Notes under the pieces: model-generated
What the model was told of the DNA's origin: nothing
Database searches by the model: none
Seen by the model: only the letters and a program-made list of their open reading frames with translations
Part shown: piece after piece, positions 5,955-6,453 of the stretch
Layout of the letters: each line of letters opens with the position of its first letter
Position numbering within the stretch: position 1 is the first letter of the stretch
Source: Clostridiales bacterium DTU092
GTDB taxonomy: Bacteria; Bacillota; Clostridia; Caldicoprobacterales; Caldicoprobacteraceae
Direction of reading: 5' to 3'
NCBI GenBank assembly: GCA_001513505.1
Contig: LFTM01000326.1
Location: 1-6,453 of the forward strand
DNA: 6,453 nt
Program-made: the position numbers and the translations under genes

Positions 5955-6453
5955 TTATTCATCATGTATTATGATAATTAATACGATATCCGTGTTAAAA
6001 TCCGTTCCCACGTCCCTAACAGTACCTACCATTTTCAATTCTTCATACAACACTTTTTTCTGTTCCTCTTCCGTAAACTGCAGTGTTATGTCGTCTTCAG
6101 ATACGTCAAGGACATTTATACCGTGCTGTAATGCTTTAGTCATTAAAGTTTGAGGAGTTACACATACATCCTGGACCATCAGCTCCACCATATCCGTTCT
6201 TATATAGTCCATAGTTCCAGTTTCTTCTTCAACGTATTCTTCTGCAGGAAAACCCGTAGCCACTTCCTGTTGTATTTCACCTTCATCTCCAACACCATCA
6301 TCAGCCCGATCAAGTCCATCAGGAGTATCGCTTCGGGGAAACCCCTTCTCATAATCGGTTAATTTTTCGCCCATCCTGTTATTACCAAGCGTATCTTGAC
6401 CGGCACCCTCCATCGCCACCGTTTCTGCAGAGTCACTCATAGCACTGCTGTCA
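5955..6453 (-). CDS. Acidic hypothetical protein, possibly cut at its 5' end
   Basis: No family is recognised. The frame is open from the right edge to a TAA at 5955. The first visible ATG is at 6440, giving 161 residues, but no ribosome site precedes it, and the frame stays open through the remaining bases to the edge, so the true start may lie outside. The first 75 residues are rich in Asp, Glu and Gly, with about 21 acidic against 5 basic residues. They look disordered. From about residue 78 the chain looks folded: MDYIRTDMVELMVQDVCV, then helical TPQTLMTKALQHGINVLDV, then alternating strands and helices, ending in a very hydrophobic strand, IVLIIIIHDE. That last segment is too short and terminal to be a normal membrane anchor. 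It is on the same strand as the HTH-like gene, 108 bases upstream of it. Confidence 0.6.
   Translation of the reverse strand, partial: DSSAMSDSAETVAMEGAGQDTLGNNRMGEKLTDYEKGFPRSDTPDGLDRADDGVGDEGEIQQEVATGFPAEEYVEEETGTMDYIRTDMVELMVQDVCVTPQTLMTKALQHGINVLDVSEDDITLQFTEEEQKKVLYEELKMVGTVRDVGTDFNTDIVLIIIIHDE

Noticed and set aside
5939..5966. Inverted repeat CATGATG/CATCATG as a terminator of the acidic-protein gene
   Set aside because: The stem is only seven pairs with a 14-base loop and no T run follows on the minus strand; it also overlaps the coding end.

Overview
The window looks like a chromosomal segment of a carbohydrate-degrading member of the Clostridia (Firmicutes). This rests on AT-leaning DNA, strong GGAGG-type ribosome binding sites, GTG and ATG starts, an intracellular GH51 arabinofuranosidase and a small Cys-rich protein of a type common in Clostridia. 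No finer taxonomic assignment is claimed. There is no sign of a mobile element, CRISPR array, rRNA or tRNA, and no gap over 300 bases lacks a gene.

Left part (1-2922), a small sugar-metabolism locus. An AraC-family regulator (2182-2922, +) is divergent from a probable two-gene operon on the minus strand. The first operon gene is a seven-repeat FG-GAP/VCBS beta-propeller protein without a signal peptide (1997-915). The second, 75 bases further on, is a Gfo/Idh/MocA sugar oxidoreductase that runs off the left edge (839-<1). The 184-base divergent spacer holds a 16-base near-palindrome that could be an operator. The likely logic is that the AraC protein senses a sugar through its cupin domain and controls the propeller and oxidoreductase genes. 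Those genes may oxidise a sugar and rearrange or eliminate from it, but the propeller's role is inference.

Middle part (2921-4850), arabinose release. abfA (4783-3305, -) encodes a cytoplasmic GH51 alpha-L-arabinofuranosidase with both catalytic glutamates present. It is followed after 66 bases by an 86-residue eight-cysteine protein (3238-2978, -) resembling DUF6171. A clear rho-independent terminator (2921-2957, read on the minus strand) closes this unit and overlaps the stop codon of the convergent araC-type gene.

Right part (4881-6453), two proteins of unknown function on the minus strand. One is a 321-residue protein with what look like two tandem three-helix DNA-binding segments and a C-terminal helical/coiled-coil region, vaguely like the sporulation regulator RsfA. 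It seems to have its own promoter. The other, upstream of it, is an acidic protein that may continue past the right edge. Nothing visible ties this pair to the sugar genes.
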